Shown: positions 16,599 to 23,706, counted from the first letter of the stretch. The stretch is 27,272 bases of DNA from Sphingobacteriaceae bacterium UBA6709 (GCA_002454425.1 DKIV01000015.1:101562-128833), one strand, 5' to 3'. Notes: generated by a model not told the origin, from the sequence alone. Numbers and translations: made by a program.

Positions 16599-16795
16599 TT
16601 CAGTGTCTTTATACATAAATGCAGCAACAACCGCACACAATACAAAAGTGCGGAATACAGGGCAGGTTCATGGTACAGCATTTCAAGATAAACTTGCAAA
16701 ATTTTAAGGTTGACATAGGATCGATCACCTACGACGGTAAAGAGGATTTAGATTAATAAATTGCCGTCATCCTCGTATTTCTTAGTGCTAATGAT

Positions 16796-16803
16796 GATAT
16801 TTG
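16796..16803 (+). promoter_or_regulatory. Candidate -7 box for the thioredoxin-like gene
   Basis: GATATTTG at 16796-16803 is one base off TAnnTTTG and 17 nt before the preferred ATG at 16821, which supports that start over the in-frame codon at 16761. A matching -33 element is not obvious. Confidence 0.35.
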
Positions 16804-16820
16804 TTTTTGACCCAAACGTT

Positions 16821-17318
16821 ATGAAAGCTACAAGAATATTTTCAGCGATTTTATTCGCGGCAATCACACTAATTTCTTTTTCAGGAAAGGCTCAGTCTTA
16901 CGGAGCCCCCAAACTACCGGAGTTTGTATTTCAGACAATGGATGGGCGCCCTTTCACCCAAAAGGAGGTTACGAAAACGAAAACTTCCATATTTGTGCTA
17001 TTCGATGTTACCTGCGAACATTGTATGCACGAGATTGAAAGCATTTCCAAAAGCTATAACTCGTTTAAGGACGTAGAATTTTATCTGGTTTCTATGGACA
17101 ACAAGACGGCAATTATCAACTTTTTAAATATTCATGGAAAGGGCCTCTACGGCAAACCTAATATTACGGTACTTCAGGACTTCAAGCCCGAATTTGTGCA
17201 GAAATTCCGACCAGAGAAATTCCCTGCCTTATTTATTTATTCAAAATCAGGTGACCTTATAAAATATATGTCGGGACAAAAGACAGCCTCAGACATCCTT
17301 AAGGCATTAAAAAAATAA
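16821..17318 (+). CDS. Secreted thioredoxin-like (TlpA/redoxin) protein
   Basis: 165 residues from the ATG at 16821. A signal peptide (MKATRIFSAILFAAITLISFSGKAQS) directs it to the periplasm. The mature part has a redoxin layout: PKLPEFVFQTMDGRPFTQKEV, then a strand SIFVLFDVTC leading to the CxxC site C-E-H-C (Cys65, Cys68), a helix, the strand VEFYLVSMDNK, and the cis-proline strand EKFPALFIYSKSG. The redox centre is intact, so thiol-disulfide exchange is expected; the partner is unknown. It is divergent from copA and could reduce periplasmic cysteines under copper stress, but that is only a neighbourhood guess. An upstream in-frame extension to 16761 would spoil the signal peptide. Confidence 0.85.
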   Translation: MKATRIFSAILFAAITLISFSGKAQSYGAPKLPEFVFQTMDGRPFTQKEVTKTKTSIFVLFDVTCEHCMHEIESISKSYNSFKDVEFYLVSMDNKTAIINFLNIHGKGLYGKPNITVLQDFKPEFVQKFRPEKFPALFIYSKSGDLIKYMSGQKTASDILKALKK

Positions 17319-17337
17319 AAATACCAGGCTATATAAG

Positions 17338-17369
17338 CGGGAGACGCGCGCATCAGCTGGCGACTCCCG
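17338..17369. terminator. Hairpin between convergent thioredoxin-like gene and rpoN
   Basis: CGGGAG (17338-17343) pairs with CTCCCG (17364-17369), and after an A-A mismatch CGC (17345-17347) pairs with GCG (17360-17362). It is GC-rich within AT-rich DNA and centred between the two stop codons, so it probably serves both transcripts. There is no T-tract. Confidence 0.55.
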
Positions 17370-17373
17370 ATAA

Positions 17374-18846
17374 TTACAATTCCTTTCTAAGGCGCGCGAC
17401 CGGAATATTCATAGCCTCGCGATATTTCGCTACAGTACGACGCGCGATATTGTATCCTTTCTCTTTAAGGATGTCAGCAAGCTTCTCATCAGCCAATGGC
17501 GAGCGTTTATCCTCCTGAGAGATGCACTCTTCAAGAATCTTTTTCACCTCCTTATTAGAGACCTCCTCGCCGCTCTCAGTCTGAATAGCCTCGGAAAAGA
17601 ATGACTTCAGTAGAAAAGTTCCGAATTCAGTTTGCACATATTTAGAATTGGCAACCCGTGATACCGTTGAGATATCCATTCCAATTTTATCAGCGATATC
17701 TTTAAGAATCATAGGCTTGAGATTTCGCTCATCTCCCGTAAGGAAGTACTCGTATTGATAATGCATAATAGCATTCATAGTCTTCAGTAAAGTCTGCTGA
17801 CGCTGCTTTATCGCGTCAATAAACCACTTTGCCGAATCAAGCTTCTGTTTCACGAACTGTACGGCCTCCTTAAGCTTCTTATCTTTCTGGGAGGTCTTAT
17901 CGTAATGCTCAAACATCTCCTGGTAGGAACGACTTACCTTCAACTCCGGAGCATTCTGCGCGTTCAGTGTCAATACAAGTGTGCCATCAGAATTGCTGAT
18001 ATGAAAATCAGGAATCACTTGCAGCTGCTTGACATTTGTTTCACTGCTATCTCCCGGTTTAGGATTCAACTTTAAGATTTCATTAACGACCTCCTTAAGT
18101 TCATCAGAATCAACGTTCAGAATACGCTCAAGCTTATCGTAGTGTTTACGGGTAAACTCCTCCAGATGGCACTCTACGATCCTGATAGCTTTCAGAATCA
18201 ATGGGTTACTTAGATCCTTCTTACGGAGCTGAATTAACAGACATTCTTGAAGATCACGCGCGCCAACACCCGCAGGTTCAAAAGTTTGAATAATCCGGAG
18301 CATCTCTTCCACCTCCGACTCTTCAGCGAAGATATTTTGAGAAAATGCCATATCATCGATCAGCGAACTAATAGAGCGGCGCAGGTACCCATCATCATCA
18401 AGGCTACCAATAACCTGCTGACCGATAAGAAAGTCTTTATCTGATAAGGGTAGCAGGTCTAGCTGTTGCTGCAGGTTCTCGTAGAAAGAGCTTTGTACCG
18501 CAATAGGAATTTCCTTCCTATCATCGTCGTCATCACCGTTCTGATCGTATTTCGAACCGTAATCATTTATGCTATCATCCTGCAGATAATCATCTATATT
18601 AAATTCATCGTGTTCCTCCCCTCCTTCTTCACCTTCGTAGTTATCCTCAGGTTCTTTATCAGGGTACTGATCTACGGGTTCATTGAGGTTAGCAAGACTC
18701 AGATCCTCCAAAGCAGGATTCTCTTCCAGTTCTTCCTTAATACGGGCATCAAGAGCCACCGTGGGCACCTGAAGTAATTTGATAAACTGAATCTGCTGCG
18801 GTGAGAGCTTCTGAAGTAGTTTTTGTTGTAAGTTTTGCTTTAACAT
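17374..18846 (-). CDS. rpoN: RNA polymerase sigma-54 factor
   Basis: Directs RNA polymerase to -24/-12 promoters and needs AAA+ activators. From the ATG at 18846 it has 490 residues; the frame continues 27 codons upstream but that part is cysteine-rich and not family-like, and a -7-like TAATTTTG (minus strand, 18858-18865) lies just upstream. Region I starts LKQNLQQKLLQKLSPQQIQFIKLLQVP, the glutamine/leucine-rich activator-contact region. A long acidic region II follows (about 55-115, DEFNIDDYLQDDS), then the core-binding domain with FEPAGVGARDLQECLLIQL, the HTH MILKDIADKIGMDISTVSRVANSKYVQ, and the RpoN box ARRTVAKYRE at 468-477. All hallmarks are intact. No enhancer-binding protein is nearby. 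Confidence 0.96.
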   Translation of the reverse strand: MLKQNLQQKLLQKLSPQQIQFIKLLQVPTVALDARIKEELEENPALEDLSLANLNEPVDQYPDKEPEDNYEGEEGGEEHDEFNIDDYLQDDSINDYGSKYDQNGDDDDDRKEIPIAVQSSFYENLQQQLDLLPLSDKDFLIGQQVIGSLDDDGYLRRSISSLIDDMAFSQNIFAEESEVEEMLRIIQTFEPAGVGARDLQECLLIQLRKKDLSNPLILKAIRIVECHLEEFTRKHYDKLERILNVDSDELKEVVNEILKLNPKPGDSSETNVKQLQVIPDFHISNSDGTLVLTLNAQNAPELKVSRSYQEMFEHYDKTSQKDKKLKEAVQFVKQKLDSAKWFIDAIKQRQQTLLKTMNAIMHYQYEYFLTGDERNLKPMILKDIADKIGMDISTVSRVANSKYVQTEFGTFLLKSFFSEAIQTESGEEVSNKEVKKILEECISQEDKRSPLADEKLADILKEKGYNIARRTVAKYREAMNIPVARLRKEL

Positions 18847-18983
18847 AAATATTATGCCAAAATTACGTATTCTAAATTTATTTGAGCATTTAAGGCATCC
18901 CTTATTGCCTACGCAACTGTTGCTCAATTAACATAAATTTAAAGCAGTAGTTTTGGCAAAGACATCGTTTTAGCATTTTTTTC

Positions 18984-18991
18984 TACCTTAG
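18984..18991 (+). promoter_or_regulatory. Candidate -7 box for ribE
   Basis: TACCTTAG at 18984-18991 is one base off TAnnTTTG and ends 4 nt before the ATG at 18996, so the transcript would have almost no leader. That also argues against an FMN riboswitch here. No well-spaced -33 TTTG is seen (TTTG at 18952 is 28 nt away). Confidence 0.35.
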
Positions 18992-18995
18992 CACT

Positions 18996-19586
18996 ATGTT
19001 TACAGGAATCATTGAAACCATTGGCATTGTTGAAAAACTTGACACAGAACAAGATAATCTACATATTTCAGTTAGCTCCCCTATTTCCGCGGATTTACGC
19101 ATCGACCAATCTCTTGCTCATAATGGGGTATGTCTCACCATTGTAAAGACTAGTGGAAACATACATACTGTTACTGCTGTAGCTGAAACGCTGAGCAAGA
19201 CCAATCTGGGTAGCCTTAAAACGGGCGATTTGGTAAATCTGGAACGTTGCACGTTAATGAATGGCAGACTTGATGGCCACATCGTTCAGGGACACGTAGA
19301 TCAAAAAGGTCAATGTATTTCAGTAACTGAAACCAGCGGAAGTTGGCTCTACACCTTCAAATATGATTCAAACCTGGGAAATATAACCGTCGAGAAAGGG
19401 TCAATAACGGTAAATGGCGTAAGCCTCACTGTGGTAAATTCACAGGATGGTGAATTTTCGGTCGCCATTATCCCCTACACCCACGAACATACTAACTTCA
19501 AAACAATTACAGAGGGTAGCAGTGTAAATCTGGAGTTCGATATTATTGGAAAATATGTAGCTAAACTGATGAATAAGGGAAATTAG
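18996..19586 (+). CDS. ribE: Riboflavin synthase, alpha subunit
   Basis: Dismutates two 6,7-dimethyl-8-ribityllumazine molecules to riboflavin and a pyrimidinedione, the last step of riboflavin synthesis; active as a trimer in the cytoplasm. 196 residues, the family length. Two homologous lumazine-binding barrels are visible: domain 1 starts MFTGIIETIGIV and contains HNGVCLTIV and AETLSKTNLG; domain 2 starts GHIVQGHVDQKGQCISV and contains GSITVNGVSLTVV and IPYTHEHTNFKTI, followed by a C-terminal helix (GKYVAKLM). The duplicated GVCLTIV/GVSLTVV motif is diagnostic. It stands alone, away from other rib genes, with its own terminator. Confidence 0.97.
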   Translation: MFTGIIETIGIVEKLDTEQDNLHISVSSPISADLRIDQSLAHNGVCLTIVKTSGNIHTVTAVAETLSKTNLGSLKTGDLVNLERCTLMNGRLDGHIVQGHVDQKGQCISVTETSGSWLYTFKYDSNLGNITVEKGSITVNGVSLTVVNSQDGEFSVAIIPYTHEHTNFKTITEGSSVNLEFDIIGKYVAKLMNKGN

Positions 19587-19646
19587 TGCATTTTTCTTCA
19601 ATCACTAATTGTAATTTACAAAAAATCAACAATATACAAACTTATC

Positions 19647-19685
19647 AAAACACTCTTCGAATTTATCTTTCGGGGAGTGTTTTTT
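19647..19685 (+). terminator. Rho-independent terminator after ribE
   Basis: AAAACACTC (19647-19655) pairs with GAGTGTTTT (19675-19683). Inner G-U and Watson-Crick pairs (19656-19661 with 19669-19674) extend the stem to about 15 bp with a 7-nt loop. The right arm runs into a T-tract ending at 19685. Confidence 0.85.
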
Positions 19686-19931
19686 ATTTCAAAAATCTTT
19701 AAACAGATTTTCCTTATCCGAAAATCCCACACTCGAAATCGTTTACGAAACATAAATATTACACATTAACAACAAAATAAGGGGCGTAATTTCAGGAGTT
19801 TGTCATCTTAGCAACCATGATACAATATCCTGATAATGTACAATATTATCATGCAAGAGCAATATTCAATAAGATTAAAAAGCTTTTCATTTTTATCGAT
19901 TTAACAATTTAGCACTTTTATCATTGTAACA
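19686..19931. other. Intergenic region with hairpins and a 31-codon frame
   Basis: No established gene. Two perfect 7-bp hairpins occur: 19692-19711 (6-nt loop) and 19831-19851 (TGATAAT, 7-nt loop, ATTATCA). The second lies inside a small frame, ATG at 19817 to TAG at 19910-19912, encoding 31 residues with a hydrophobic end (LFIFIDLTI). CTTAGCA occurs just before this ATG as it does before ribE, which may be a weak promoter similarity. Coding is unproven. Confidence 0.3.
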
Positions 19932-19963
19932 TTTGCAAAGAATATTTTTTTGCCTTACCTTTG
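19932..19963 (+). promoter_or_regulatory. Consensus Bacteroidota promoter for the tRNA-like RNA
   Basis: TTTG at 19932-19935, then exactly 20 nt, then TACCTTTG at 19956-19963: a perfect -33/-7 pair of the Bacteroidota primary sigma type, the best promoter in the window. Transcription should start near 19967-19970, about 24 nt before the folded RNA at 19992. Confidence 0.82.
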
Positions 19964-19991
19964 TCTCAACAAGTTCTTAGAAAAAAGATAT

Positions 19992-20072
19992 CTGTAAGCG
20001 GTAATAAAGTATTACGCAATCAAGGTGGTTTAGATCATAGATCTATTAGAGGTTCGAGTCCTCCACTTACAG
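19992..20072 (+). ncRNA. Aberrant tRNA-like small RNA of unknown identity
   Basis: An 81-nt RNA element closed by a perfect 7-bp acceptor-like stem, CTGTAAG (19992-19998) with CTTACAG (20066-20072). A T-arm with the invariant loop lies at 20048-20064: AGAGG-TTCGAGT-CCTCC, four pairs plus an outer mismatch. The other arms are not normal: GTAATA-AAG-TATTAC (20001-20015) where the D-arm belongs, without a GG-containing loop; a weak AATCA-AGG-TGGTT (20018-20030); and TAGATC-ATA-GATCTA (20031-20045). No 7-nt loop with U33 is found, so no anticodon can be assigned. CCA is not encoded. It has its own consensus promoter and terminator. It may be a degenerate tRNA gene, a divergent long-variable-arm tRNA I have folded wrongly, or a tRNA-mimic RNA. 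Confidence 0.55.
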
Positions 20073-20111
20073 CTCCTTTCATATAATTTAGGTTTATAAT
20101 TGGTTAGTTTG

Positions 20112-20138
20112 AGCTTCCGCCCATCGGGAGCTTTTTTT
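20112..20138 (+). terminator. Rho-independent terminator of the tRNA-like unit
   Basis: AGCTTCCG (20112-20119), 5-nt loop, CGGGAGCT (20125-20132) with one U-G pair, followed by a run of seven T (20132-20138). It ends a transcript of about 170 nt from the promoter at 19932-19963. Confidence 0.9.
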
Positions 20139-20228
20139 ATTTCCTAAAATTTCCACATAAAATGCAATACATGAACGATACGTACAAGTGATAAATGAAA
20201 GGTTAAGTCTACTTCTGCCCCAACAGCA

Positions 20229-20480
20229 TTATTTTTCAATCATGAGACTGTCTTCATAAAGCTCACTTCTAAAGTCAATAAGAATTTTTTCCTTACGACC
20301 AGGACATTTTTCCTCGATGAGCTCATGGATAGCCTTTTTTGCACGACTGACCAATTGCTGGAAATTCTCATCGGGAAGTGTCACCACTAAATGATTCATA
20401 TAAATTTTCAGGTCGTATTCTCCGGGAAGGTGCTCTTCGATCAGGGATTTGATCTGTTCTTTAATACTCAAAGATTCCAC
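20229..20480 (-). CDS. Hypothetical 83-aa protein
   Basis: Not recognised. Highly charged, with a helix-strand-strand-helix pattern: SIKEQIKSLIEEHLPGE, DLKIYMNHLVVTLPDE, NFQQLVSRAKKAIHELIEE, KEKILIDFRSELYED. No membrane segment or signal peptide. The start is a GTG at 20480; an in-frame TAG four codons upstream excludes a longer form, and the next Met is codon 28, inside the first strand. It lies 203 bp downstream of the AAA+ ATPase gene on the same strand, possibly but not clearly in one transcript. The well-ordered amphipathic pattern suggests it is real. Confidence 0.6.
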   Translation of the reverse strand: MESLSIKEQIKSLIEEHLPGEYDLKIYMNHLVVTLPDENFQQLVSRAKKAIHELIEEKCPGRKEKILIDFRSELYEDSLMIEK

Positions 20481-20588
20481 AACGTTACGCTATTTAACAA
20501 CCACAATTCTTTAGAAATCAACAGAAAAGCACCTGGCTCTCTTTTATTCTAAACCTGTAAGTGACGCAATAGTTTCACTTATTTCAAC

Positions 20589-20696
20589 ATGAAAATTTCT
20601 GATTACCAAGGCAGCAATTACACGAGAAAAATGAGCACAACGAAGCTAAGGGAGATGATCAGGAAAGTAAAAAAGCAACATGTTCAGCTTGTCTGA
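20589..20696 (+). CDS. Possible 35-aa basic small protein
   Basis: A short frame from ATG (20589) to TGA (20694-20696) encodes a strongly basic peptide, MKISDYQGSNYTRK followed by MSTTKLREMIRKVKKQ and a short tail. Its last 13 bases overlap the 3' end of the convergent ATPase gene. No good promoter or named family is seen. The high Lys/Arg content and helical pattern resemble small nucleic-acid-binding or ribosome-associated peptides, but chance is a real possibility. Confidence 0.25.
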   Translation: MKISDYQGSNYTRKMSTTKLREMIRKVKKQHVQLV

Positions 20697-21421
20697 GAAT
20701 GCTGCTCTCCGATCACTTGCCGGCATTCGAGTTCAGCGATTACATTCGCCTTGATTATCGTCAGCGCGTAATCTTTAGCTTCCGCAAAAGAAACCCCATA
20801 GCGTCGGGTGATAGATCTAAGGCGATCAGGGAACACAGCAAGCAAGCTATCATAATAATTGTCCAACACAGAAGCATCCGGATTCCTGAAGCTAAGCCGC
20901 AGTTGAAATCTGCGCACGAGCGCAGTGTCAAGCATGTCTATATGGTTTGTGGCGCATATTAAAAGAGCGTTCTCCGAGAAATAATCAATCAATTGGATAA
21001 GGCTGTTTACCAAACGACGCATTTCGCCAACATCCTTATCATCGGTGCTGCGCATCACGCCGATCTGGTCAAACTCATCAAGAAACAACACCGCTTTATC
21101 ACGTGCGGCCTTGTCAAACAGCATACGAATATTCTGTGAAGTTTCGCCAATACGGGCGTTAACGATATTACTCACATTAAGAATCAGCAAGGGTTTACCT
21201 AGCGCTGCGGCAATTGCCTTTGCGGTAGTTGTTTTACCGCATCCAGAGTCGCCGTGCAGGAGCACCTTATTATTAACGGGCAAGCCATAAGACTTCAGTT
21301 CATCAAGATAGTAGTGTTCTTTTATCAACTGTTCGACTTCGCTTCTCGCCGAATCCTCAAGGAACACCTCTTCCAAAGGAATATGCTCTTTATCTTTGAT
21401 AATAAGATCGGTTATATTCAT
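20684..21421 (-). CDS. Stand-alone AAA+ ATPase
   Basis: 245 residues, essentially one AAA+ module. Walker A GDSGCGKTT at 57-65 (Lys63), Walker B VLFLDEFD at 111-118 (Glu116), sensor 1 in CATNH near 156-160, and arginine-finger candidates Arg170-Arg171 in ALVRRFQLRL. A short N-terminal segment (IIKDKEHIPLEEVFLEDSAR) precedes the module, and a helical lid (SITRRYGVSFAEAKDYALTIIKANVIAELE) ends it. This classic-clade domain resembles FtsH/Cdc48-type ATPases but lacks any protease, membrane or substrate domain, so it must act on or with a partner encoded elsewhere or with the 83-aa protein downstream. Role unknown. It is divergent from the ada-like gene, 117 bp apart. Confidence 0.85.
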   Translation of the reverse strand: MNITDLIIKDKEHIPLEEVFLEDSARSEVEQLIKEHYYLDELKSYGLPVNNKVLLHGDSGCGKTTTAKAIAAALGKPLLILNVSNIVNARIGETSQNIRMLFDKAARDKAVLFLDEFDQIGVMRSTDDKDVGEMRRLVNSLIQLIDYFSENALLICATNHIDMLDTALVRRFQLRLSFRNPDASVLDNYYDSLLAVFPDRLRSITRRYGVSFAEAKDYALTIIKANVIAELECRQVIGEQHSQTS

Positions 21422-21502
21422 ATTCCTGCAAAGGTAACATTTAACAGCTCAACACGCCAGAGCCTAAAAGCATCAGGAAGAATGACAAACACAGGAATCG
21501 GG

Positions 21503-21533
21503 TTTCATGCGAGCTTACGATTTCTGATATTTG
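21503..21533 (+). promoter_or_regulatory. Candidate promoter of the ada-like/alkB operon
   Basis: GATATTTG at 21526-21533 with TTTC 19 nt upstream (21503-21506). The octamer ends 5 nt before the ATG at 21539, so the message would be almost leaderless. This supports 21539 as the start. No clear Ada-type operator can be named. Confidence 0.4.
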
Positions 21534-21538
21534 TGTTA

Positions 21539-22405
21539 ATGTCTACAGAAAAAGATCTCATACATCAGAATGCGCAATATCAGCTTGTATCAAAAGCGAT
21601 CGCTTACATTGCTGAGAACTTCAGATCGCAGCCGGATCTGGAGAAAATTGCGGAGATAGCCGGCTTGAGCCCGCTCCATTTCCAAAAAGTCTTTAGTGCC
21701 TGGGCGGGCGTTAGCCCAAAGCAGTTCCTGCACTATGTGAGTGCCAATCATGCAAAATCACTGTTGCGAAATCAGCAGATGAATTTGTTTGACGCGGCCT
21801 ATGAAACGGGACTTTCGGGAACGGGCAGATTACATGATCTCTTTATAAAGATCGAAGGCATGAGTCCCGGAAATTTTCGCGATGCAGGTAAAAATTTGAA
21901 TATCCGCTTCAGCTTTACCGACAGTCCCTTTGGTCAGGTAATTACCGCCTCTACAGAACGAGGAATTTGTCATATGGCCTTTGAGGAGGATCAGGAAATG
22001 GCCTTTGAAAAACTGAAAGAAAGATATCCGGCAGCCAGTTTCGCAGAAGATACAGATATCTTTCATATACAGGCCCGACAGTTTTTTGAGGACGATTGGA
22101 CCGCACATCCCCAGTTACGCTTACATCTCCGCGGCACTCCTTTTCAACTAAAAGTATGGGAGGCTCTTCTCCAAATCCCAATGGGAAAGCTCAGCAGCTA
22201 TGGCGCGATAGCCCAATCCATCGGTCAACCCGGAGCTAGCAGAGCCGTGGGCACAGCCATAGGATCTAACCCGGTAGCCTTTCTTATTCCCTGTCATCGT
22301 GTAATTCAAACATCGGGAGTTTTTGGTGGTTACATGTGGGGAAAAGCCAGGAAGACGGCAATGATAGGTTGGGAAATGGCAAAAAGAGGTACGGAGATCA
22401 TTTAA
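21539..22405 (+). CDS. AraC-type regulator fused to O6-methylguanine-DNA methyltransferase (Ada-like)
   Basis: 288 residues. The N-terminal half (about 12-115) is an AraC-type HTH pair: IAYIAENFRSQPDLEKIAEIAGLSPLHFQKVFSAWAGVSPKQFLHYV and FDAAYETGLSGTGRLHDLF. The C-terminal half is the suicide alkyltransferase with GTPFQLKVWEALLQIPMGKLSSYGAIA, the acceptor Cys252 in PCHRV and FGGYMWG. The zinc-binding methylphosphotriester domain of E. coli Ada (with its Cys38) is missing, so this is the two-domain form, able to repair O6-methylguanine and perhaps to regulate. The frame extends 95 codons upstream, but that stretch is antisense to the ATPase gene and not coding. alkB follows after one base. Confidence 0.93.
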   Translation: MSTEKDLIHQNAQYQLVSKAIAYIAENFRSQPDLEKIAEIAGLSPLHFQKVFSAWAGVSPKQFLHYVSANHAKSLLRNQQMNLFDAAYETGLSGTGRLHDLFIKIEGMSPGNFRDAGKNLNIRFSFTDSPFGQVITASTERGICHMAFEEDQEMAFEKLKERYPAASFAEDTDIFHIQARQFFEDDWTAHPQLRLHLRGTPFQLKVWEALLQIPMGKLSSYGAIAQSIGQPGASRAVGTAIGSNPVAFLIPCHRVIQTSGVFGGYMWGKARKTAMIGWEMAKRGTEII

Positions 22406-22406
22406 T

Positions 22407-23006
22407 ATGCAACAGACACAACAGATAAATCTGCTTCCAAAAGATGGTACGGTAAACTACTATGGAAAGATTCTCTCGGACGGTCAGGCGGATCTGCTCT
22501 TACAGGAATTACTCGAACAGGTTAACTGGCAACATGACCAGGCAAAAATATTTGGCCGTTTAATCGAGACAAAGCGTAAAGTCGCCTGGTATGGTGATGA
22601 AGCATACTCCTACACCTATTCCGGTATCACTAAAACCGCTTCACCCTGGATATCTCCGATTTTGCAATTAAAGACCTTAACAGAAGCTATCAGCGGCGAA
22701 AAATTCAATTCATGTCTTTTGAATTTATACCATGATGGCAGTGAGGGAATGGCCTGGCATAGCGACGGAGAAAAAGACCTGAAGAAGAATGGAGCAATTG
22801 CATCGTTAAGTCTCGGAGCTGAGCGTAGGTTTTTATTTAAGCATAAGACCGAAAAATCTCGAATCACTCTGATGCTGGAACATGGAAGCTTGCTCATTAT
22901 GAAAGATACGACACAACAACATTGGCTGCACAGATTGCCTCCTACCAAACAAATATTCGGAGCTCGCGTGAATTTAACTTTCCGCACGATTGTCAGGCAA
23001 CATTAA
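22407..23006 (+). CDS. alkB: AlkB-like Fe(II)/2-oxoglutarate dioxygenase
   Basis: Oxidative demethylase for N-alkylated bases such as 1-methyladenine and 3-methylcytosine. 199 residues. The iron ligands are visible: His118 and Asp120 in MAWHSDGEKD, His175 in HWLHRLP; the 2-oxoglutarate-binding arginine lies in ARVNLTFR (Arg187/Arg193). NLYHDGSEGMAWHSD and the SLGAERRFLFKHK strand pair are typical of the ALKBH2/3-like branch common in Bacteroidota rather than of the E. coli type. It starts 1 nt after the ada-like gene, forming an alkylation-repair operon, and its TAA interlocks with the stop of the convergent amidotransferase (4-bp overlap). Confidence 0.94.
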   Translation: MQQTQQINLLPKDGTVNYYGKILSDGQADLLLQELLEQVNWQHDQAKIFGRLIETKRKVAWYGDEAYSYTYSGITKTASPWISPILQLKTLTEAISGEKFNSCLLNLYHDGSEGMAWHSDGEKDLKKNGAIASLSLGAERRFLFKHKTEKSRITLMLEHGSLLIMKDTTQQHWLHRLPPTKQIFGARVNLTFRTIVRQH

Positions 23007-23706
23007 CTGACAGCTGCCAGGTAGTCGAGCAGCAAAAACATCAGTTCGTTGCTATGTCGAATATTCTTCGCTCCCGCTGTTATTGTGTCTGCGGACTGAA
23101 CCCAAGCATCCTCAATCAGTTCATCTGAACCGCTTGTAAGCATCATGTTAACATTTTCCTCTTTCACCTCAAAATGAAATTGTAGGCCCAACACCCGATC
23201 ATTAACCATAAAACCCTGATTAACACAAGCCTCAGAGCTAGCCAAAAGAGAGCTGCCAGAAGGTAGATCGAATGTCTCGCCGTGCCATTGAAAAACATTA
23301 AAGGAAACCGGAAAGCCTTAAACAGTGGGCCTGACTTAGCGAAATCAGAAAGAACAACGGGCAGCCAGCCAATTTCTTTAGAACTATTAGGATAAACCGA
23401 GGCTCCGAGAACATTCGCGATTAGCTGTGCCCCCAGACAGATACCCAATACTGGCTTATTCGCATCAATCAGGGCCTTCACAAAGACTTTTTCATCAGCA
23501 AGCCATGGCAACGTAGCTTCATCATTAACACTCATACTGCCGCCCATAATAATGAGAAAATCGACCTTATTACCCGGCGGAAGAGCGGCATCCTGATAGA
23601 ATTCAGTAAAGCTGACATCGTGACCATGTAGGGAGATCCAATCGGCAATACAACCAATCCCTTCGAAATCCTCATGCAGCAAGCAATGTATTCTTAACTT
23701 ATTCAT
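23003..23706 (-). pseudogene. Class I glutamine amidotransferase, frameshifted
   Basis: Family protein expected at about 234 residues, here split between two frames. Frame 1 from the ATG at 23706 gives the first about 138 residues, with IIMGGSMSVND and the nucleophile Cys90 in GICLGAQ. Near 23291-23295 (five A on the plus strand, five T in the gene) the homologous sequence moves to another frame, which reads VFQWHGETFDLPSGSSLLASSEAC and then LGLQFHFEVKEE with the catalytic His and Glu. One missing T in the homopolymer explains everything. Unshifted, frame 1 ends in a hydrophobic tail (180 residues) without the triad. It could be a true pseudogene, a phase-variable run, or a sequencing error. 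It overlaps the alkB stop by 4 bp. Confidence 0.87.

Noticed and set aside
16599..16640. Longer copA start with a hydrophobic N-terminal extension
   Set aside because: The HMA domain begins right after the ATG at 16598; the extension is not family-like.
18847..18927. 27-codon N-terminal extension of rpoN
   Set aside because: Cysteine-rich and unlike sigma-54 region I, which begins exactly at the ATG at 18846; the likely -7 box lies inside the extension.
18901..18995. FMN riboswitch upstream of ribE
   Set aside because: The candidate promoter leaves almost no leader and no conserved riboswitch elements are seen.
19992..20072. Assigning a tRNA isotype, e.g. from GGT or AGG in the middle arm
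   Set aside because: No 5-bp stem with a 7-nt loop and U33 exists there, so any anticodon would be a guess.
21254..21538. Extended start of the Ada-like protein
   Set aside because: It is antisense to the 5' part of the AAA+ ATPase gene and has no domain similarity.
23281..23300. Programmed -1 frameshift in the amidotransferase
   Set aside because: The bases around the T-run do not form the canonical X-XXY-YYZ heptamer, and no stimulatory structure is evident; a deletion or read error is simpler.
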